DNA of 64,000 nucleotides from UBA2211 sp049302755 (lineage in GTDB: Bacteria > Patescibacteriota > Minisyncoccia > Minisyncoccales > Minisyncoccaceae), in NCBI GenBank assembly GCA_049302755.1, contig JBAQMK010000002.1:62001-126000 (forward strand). The letters run 5' to 3'. The notes beneath the pieces are model-generated. The model was not told where the DNA came from, did no database searches, and was given only the letters and a program-made list of their open reading frames with translations. Position 1 is the stretch's first letter. Each line of letters opens with the position of its first letter. The translations under genes and the position numbers were made by a program. Below are positions 61,935 through 64,000 of this stretch, one piece after another.

Positions 61935-62175
61935 TGTGGAAAACATGAGGGGGATAAAGGGAGAAGATATTAATAAAAAAGTGTTTAGAAAAGTTATACA
62001 ATTTATACCACTAAAACAGCCATACAAATCACCCAACTTATCCACAATATTATTTCAATAAAATCATTTAAAATAAAAGAATAATTCGCTTTAATAAAAT
62101 TTATCCACAAAATTAACAACTCTAATAGTAATAATAAAAAATAAAACTTATATTTATAAGATAAAAACAAAACAT
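61935..62175. other. Candidate replication origin (oriC) between dnaA and dnaN
   Basis: 241 AT-rich bases with two perfect DnaA boxes TTATCCACA (62038-62046 and 62101-62109, plus strand) and one near match TGTGGAAAA (61935-61943, reverse). The stretch after the second box is almost pure A/T and could be the unwinding element. Confidence 0.7.
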
Positions 62176-63309
62176 ATGAATTTCACAATTTTAGTCAAAG
62201 AATTTAAAAAGGGGATAGGCATGGCGGAGAAGATAACCGGAAAGAATTTAACACTGCCTATTTTAGATAACGTGCTAATAGAAGCGCTTCCTAATTTTTT
62301 GAAAATATCTGCAACAGATCTTGAAGTTGGTATTCAATGGTGGGGACTTTGCAAGACAGAGAAAGAGGGAAAGATTGCCGTGCCGGCCAGGTTCTTAAAT
62401 CAATTAATCGGATCATTGCCGGATGATAAGGTTAATATTAAGGAAAAGAGTAATTCTTTAGTGGTGGAAACAAAAAATTTAAAAACTCAAATCAAAGGAT
62501 TTTCAGCTGATGATTTCCCAATTATCCCTTCCTTCTTAAAGGAGATATACATTGAAATAGATGGAAAGAAATTAAAAGAGGGATTAATGAGTGTTGTTGA
62601 TATTGCCAGCCCTTCACAAATCAGGCCGGAAATATCAGGAATATATTTTACCTTTACTAAAGATTCAGTTAAATTAGTTGCGACCGACAGCTTTAGATTA
62701 GGAGAAAAAACAATTCATTTAAAATCTGGATTTAAGAATTTATTCAATAAAGAGGTAAGTTTTATTCTTCCTCAAAAGACAATCAGAGAATTGATTAATG
62801 TTTTACCCGATGAAGAAAAGAATGTCAGAATTTATCTTTCTGAATCACAAGTATTATTTGAAACATTTTTACCCAACTCAGACCATCCGGAAATTAATTT
62901 GATTTCTAGACAGATAGATGGAGAATATCCTTCTTATCAAGAAATTATTCCCAAGGAAAGCAAAACAAAATTAACCTTGAATAAAGAAGATTTAGTGAAA
63001 CAAATTAAAACCGCGGGGTTGTTTGGAGGAAGAACCAATGAGGTAGTAATAAGAGCGGAAGCGGGAGGAAAAGAAATAGAAATAAAAAGTCAGGATTCGG
63101 AAATAGGAGAAAGTGAGCTATCGATGATTTCAAAAGTAGAAGGAGATAGCGTAAAAGCATCTTTCAATTGGAAGTTCATCTTAGACGGACTTTCAAACAT
63201 GAAAAGCTCGGAAGTGTTATTTGAGCTTCAAGGAGGAGATGGTCCGGCAGTGATTAGGCCGATCGGAGATGCCAGTTATCTTTATGTGATTATGCCGATA
63301 AAGATGTAA
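62176..63309 (+). CDS. dnaN: DNA polymerase III sliding clamp (beta subunit)
   Basis: 377 residues, with the three repeated clamp domains. ITGKNLTLPILDNVLIEA (domain 1), ISGIYFTFTKDSVKLVATDSFRLGEK (domain 2), and VIMPIKM at the C-terminus (the peptide-contacting end of beta). It forms the ring that tethers the polymerase. Downstream of dnaA and oriC. Confidence 0.97.
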   Translation: MNFTILVKEFKKGIGMAEKITGKNLTLPILDNVLIEALPNFLKISATDLEVGIQWWGLCKTEKEGKIAVPARFLNQLIGSLPDDKVNIKEKSNSLVVETKNLKTQIKGFSADDFPIIPSFLKEIYIEIDGKKLKEGLMSVVDIASPSQIRPEISGIYFTFTKDSVKLVATDSFRLGEKTIHLKSGFKNLFNKEVSFILPQKTIRELINVLPDEEKNVRIYLSESQVLFETFLPNSDHPEINLISRQIDGEYPSYQEIIPKESKTKLTLNKEDLVKQIKTAGLFGGRTNEVVIRAEAGGKEIEIKSQDSEIGESELSMISKVEGDSVKASFNWKFILDGLSNMKSSEVLFELQGGDGPAVIRPIGDASYLYVIMPIKM

Positions 63310-63317
63310 ATAAAAAA

Positions 63318-63343
63318 AGGCGCGGGTTAGTCCGCGCTTTTTT
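63318..63343. terminator. Bidirectional terminator after dnaN
   Basis: GCGCGG-loop-CCGCGC flanked by A and T runs, between dnaN and the convergent penicillin-binding-protein gene. Confidence 0.8.
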
Positions 63344-64000
63344 GTTTTAATTCTACAGTTTTTTCAATTACTTTTCTCCAGGCTGGACCGGAAGCAGATT
63401 CTCCGACTCCTCCCACCATCGGAGTATTATCATTGTTTCCTGACCAGACTCCAACACAAGTTTGTTCGGTGCAACCGATAACCCATCCGTCAGCATTTTT
63501 TTGAGTGGTACCGGTTTTAACAAAAACCTTGTAAGCATCAAACCTTAAATTAGAGTATGGTCCGAAAATAGGAGCCCTGGCATCGTTGTCTGATAAGACG
63601 CTGGTAATCATTTCACAGACACTGGATTCAAGAACTTTTCGGGGTGTTTTCTTATTTTCGTAAATGATATTTCCGTTAGAATCTTCAATTTTAATAATCG
63701 GAGAGGGTTCAATCCTATAACCGTTATTAGCGAATACGCCGTAGGCCGAGACCATATCTATCAAATGGACTTCTCCGCCTCCCAAAACTAAGGATAGGCC
63801 GTAATAACTGGGGTCCTGATTGAGGGTCGTGATGCCCATTTTCTTGGCTAAAGCAATACTGTCGTTTAACCCGGCTAAGTCTCTTAAAACCTTAACTGCT
63901 GGTATGTTTAATGATTGAGCTAAGGCATTTCTTAAAGTTACCGGACCTCTGAATCTTCCATCGTAGTTTTGAGGAATATAGTCTTTTCCTCCCCAGCTTC
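63327..64000 (-). CDS. Class A penicillin-binding protein (transpeptidase part), N-terminus cut by window edge
   Basis: The frame continues to the right edge, beyond the internal ATG at 63839 (at least 224 codons). LAQSLNIPAVKVL contains the SxN motif and FVKTGTTQKNADGW the KTG triad of penicillin-binding transpeptidases; ending GGVGESASGPAWRKVI is typical of PBP1A-like proteins. The active-site SxxK and the glycosyltransferase lie outside the window. It cross-links peptidoglycan at the cell surface. Confidence 0.92.
   Translation of the reverse strand, partial: SWGGKDYIPQNYDGRFRGPVTLRNALAQSLNIPAVKVLRDLAGLNDSIALAKKMGITTLNQDPSYYGLSLVLGGGEVHLIDMVSAYGVFANNGYRIEPSPIIKIEDSNGNIIYENKKTPRKVLESSVCEMITSVLSDNDARAPIFGPYSNLRFDAYKVFVKTGTTQKNADGWVIGCTEQTCVGVWSGNNDNTPMVGGVGESASGPAWRKVIEKTVELKQKSAD

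Noticed and set aside
1..64000. Alternative genetic code (UGA as Gly)
   Set aside because: Genes such as plsY at 16904 and the mini-gene at 28639 end sensibly at TGA, and conserved Gly positions are coded normally.

Overview
The window looks like a piece of chromosome from a Patescibacteria (CPR) bacterium, most likely a Parcubacteria-type lineage. The genome is AT-rich and densely packed. UGA is read as stop (for example in plsY and the 28.5 kb mini-gene), which argues against Gracilibacteria/Absconditabacteria. PheT is short, PrgI/VirB4/VirB6-type secretion parts are scattered through the window, and there are very large glycine-rich DUF2341 surface proteins. Most genes lack a Shine-Dalgarno sequence. 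No 16S rRNA is present, so the lineage is an inference.

Layout. 0-11 kb: two huge paralogous surface proteins on the minus strand, the first cut by the left edge. 11-14.2 kb: nusA-tig-clpP on the minus strand, with a terminator-like hairpin in the nusA leader. 14.3-16.3 kb: a CCA-adding-type nucleotidyltransferase, then a compact non-coding region holding five perfect copies of the parS palindrome, three tRNA genes (Ala, Val, Pro) and a tandem TGTCCAGAAT repeat. 16.3-24 kb: a lipid island with three PlsY-family acyltransferases, a CarS-type CTP transferase, a fatty-acid kinase (FakA) and two FakB carriers, interrupted by a prepilin carrying a LamG-like domain. 24-31 kb: tRNA-Arg, a VirB2-like protein, tRNA-Lys, rpsO-pnp, a coiled-coil protein, a DksA/TraR-like protein, a LysM-M23 protein and rsmA. 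31-39.5 kb: four tightly coupled minus-strand genes, three of which join VirB2-like membrane anchors to large ectodomains (one with a beta-gamma-crystallin calcium motif), then a VirB6/TrbL-like protein. 39.5-55.3 kb: a mixed region with an SPFH protein, pheST, small hydrolases, house-cleaning pyrophosphatases, GNATs (one frameshifted), an S66 peptidase and a Shine-Dalgarno-led cassette ending in a kinase-FkbM fusion. 55.3-58.7 kb: PrgI and VirB4 operon. 58.7-63.3 kb: the canonical origin block jag-yidC-rnpA-rpmH / dnaA-dnaN with DnaA boxes, then a truncated class A penicillin-binding protein.

How it fits together. oriC (about 62 kb) and the parS cluster (about 16 kb) lie some 46 kb apart, as expected for an origin-proximal centromere. 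The lipid genes make sense for an organism that scavenges fatty acids: FakB binds them, FakA phosphorylates them, PlsY loads acyl-phosphate onto glycerol-3-phosphate, and the CarS-like enzyme could activate the resulting phosphatidate. The envelope genes suggest a surface built for contact or exchange. A recurrent promoter layout (-35, 16-17 bp, -10, exactly six bases, ATG) indicates that several genes are transcribed as leaderless mRNAs.
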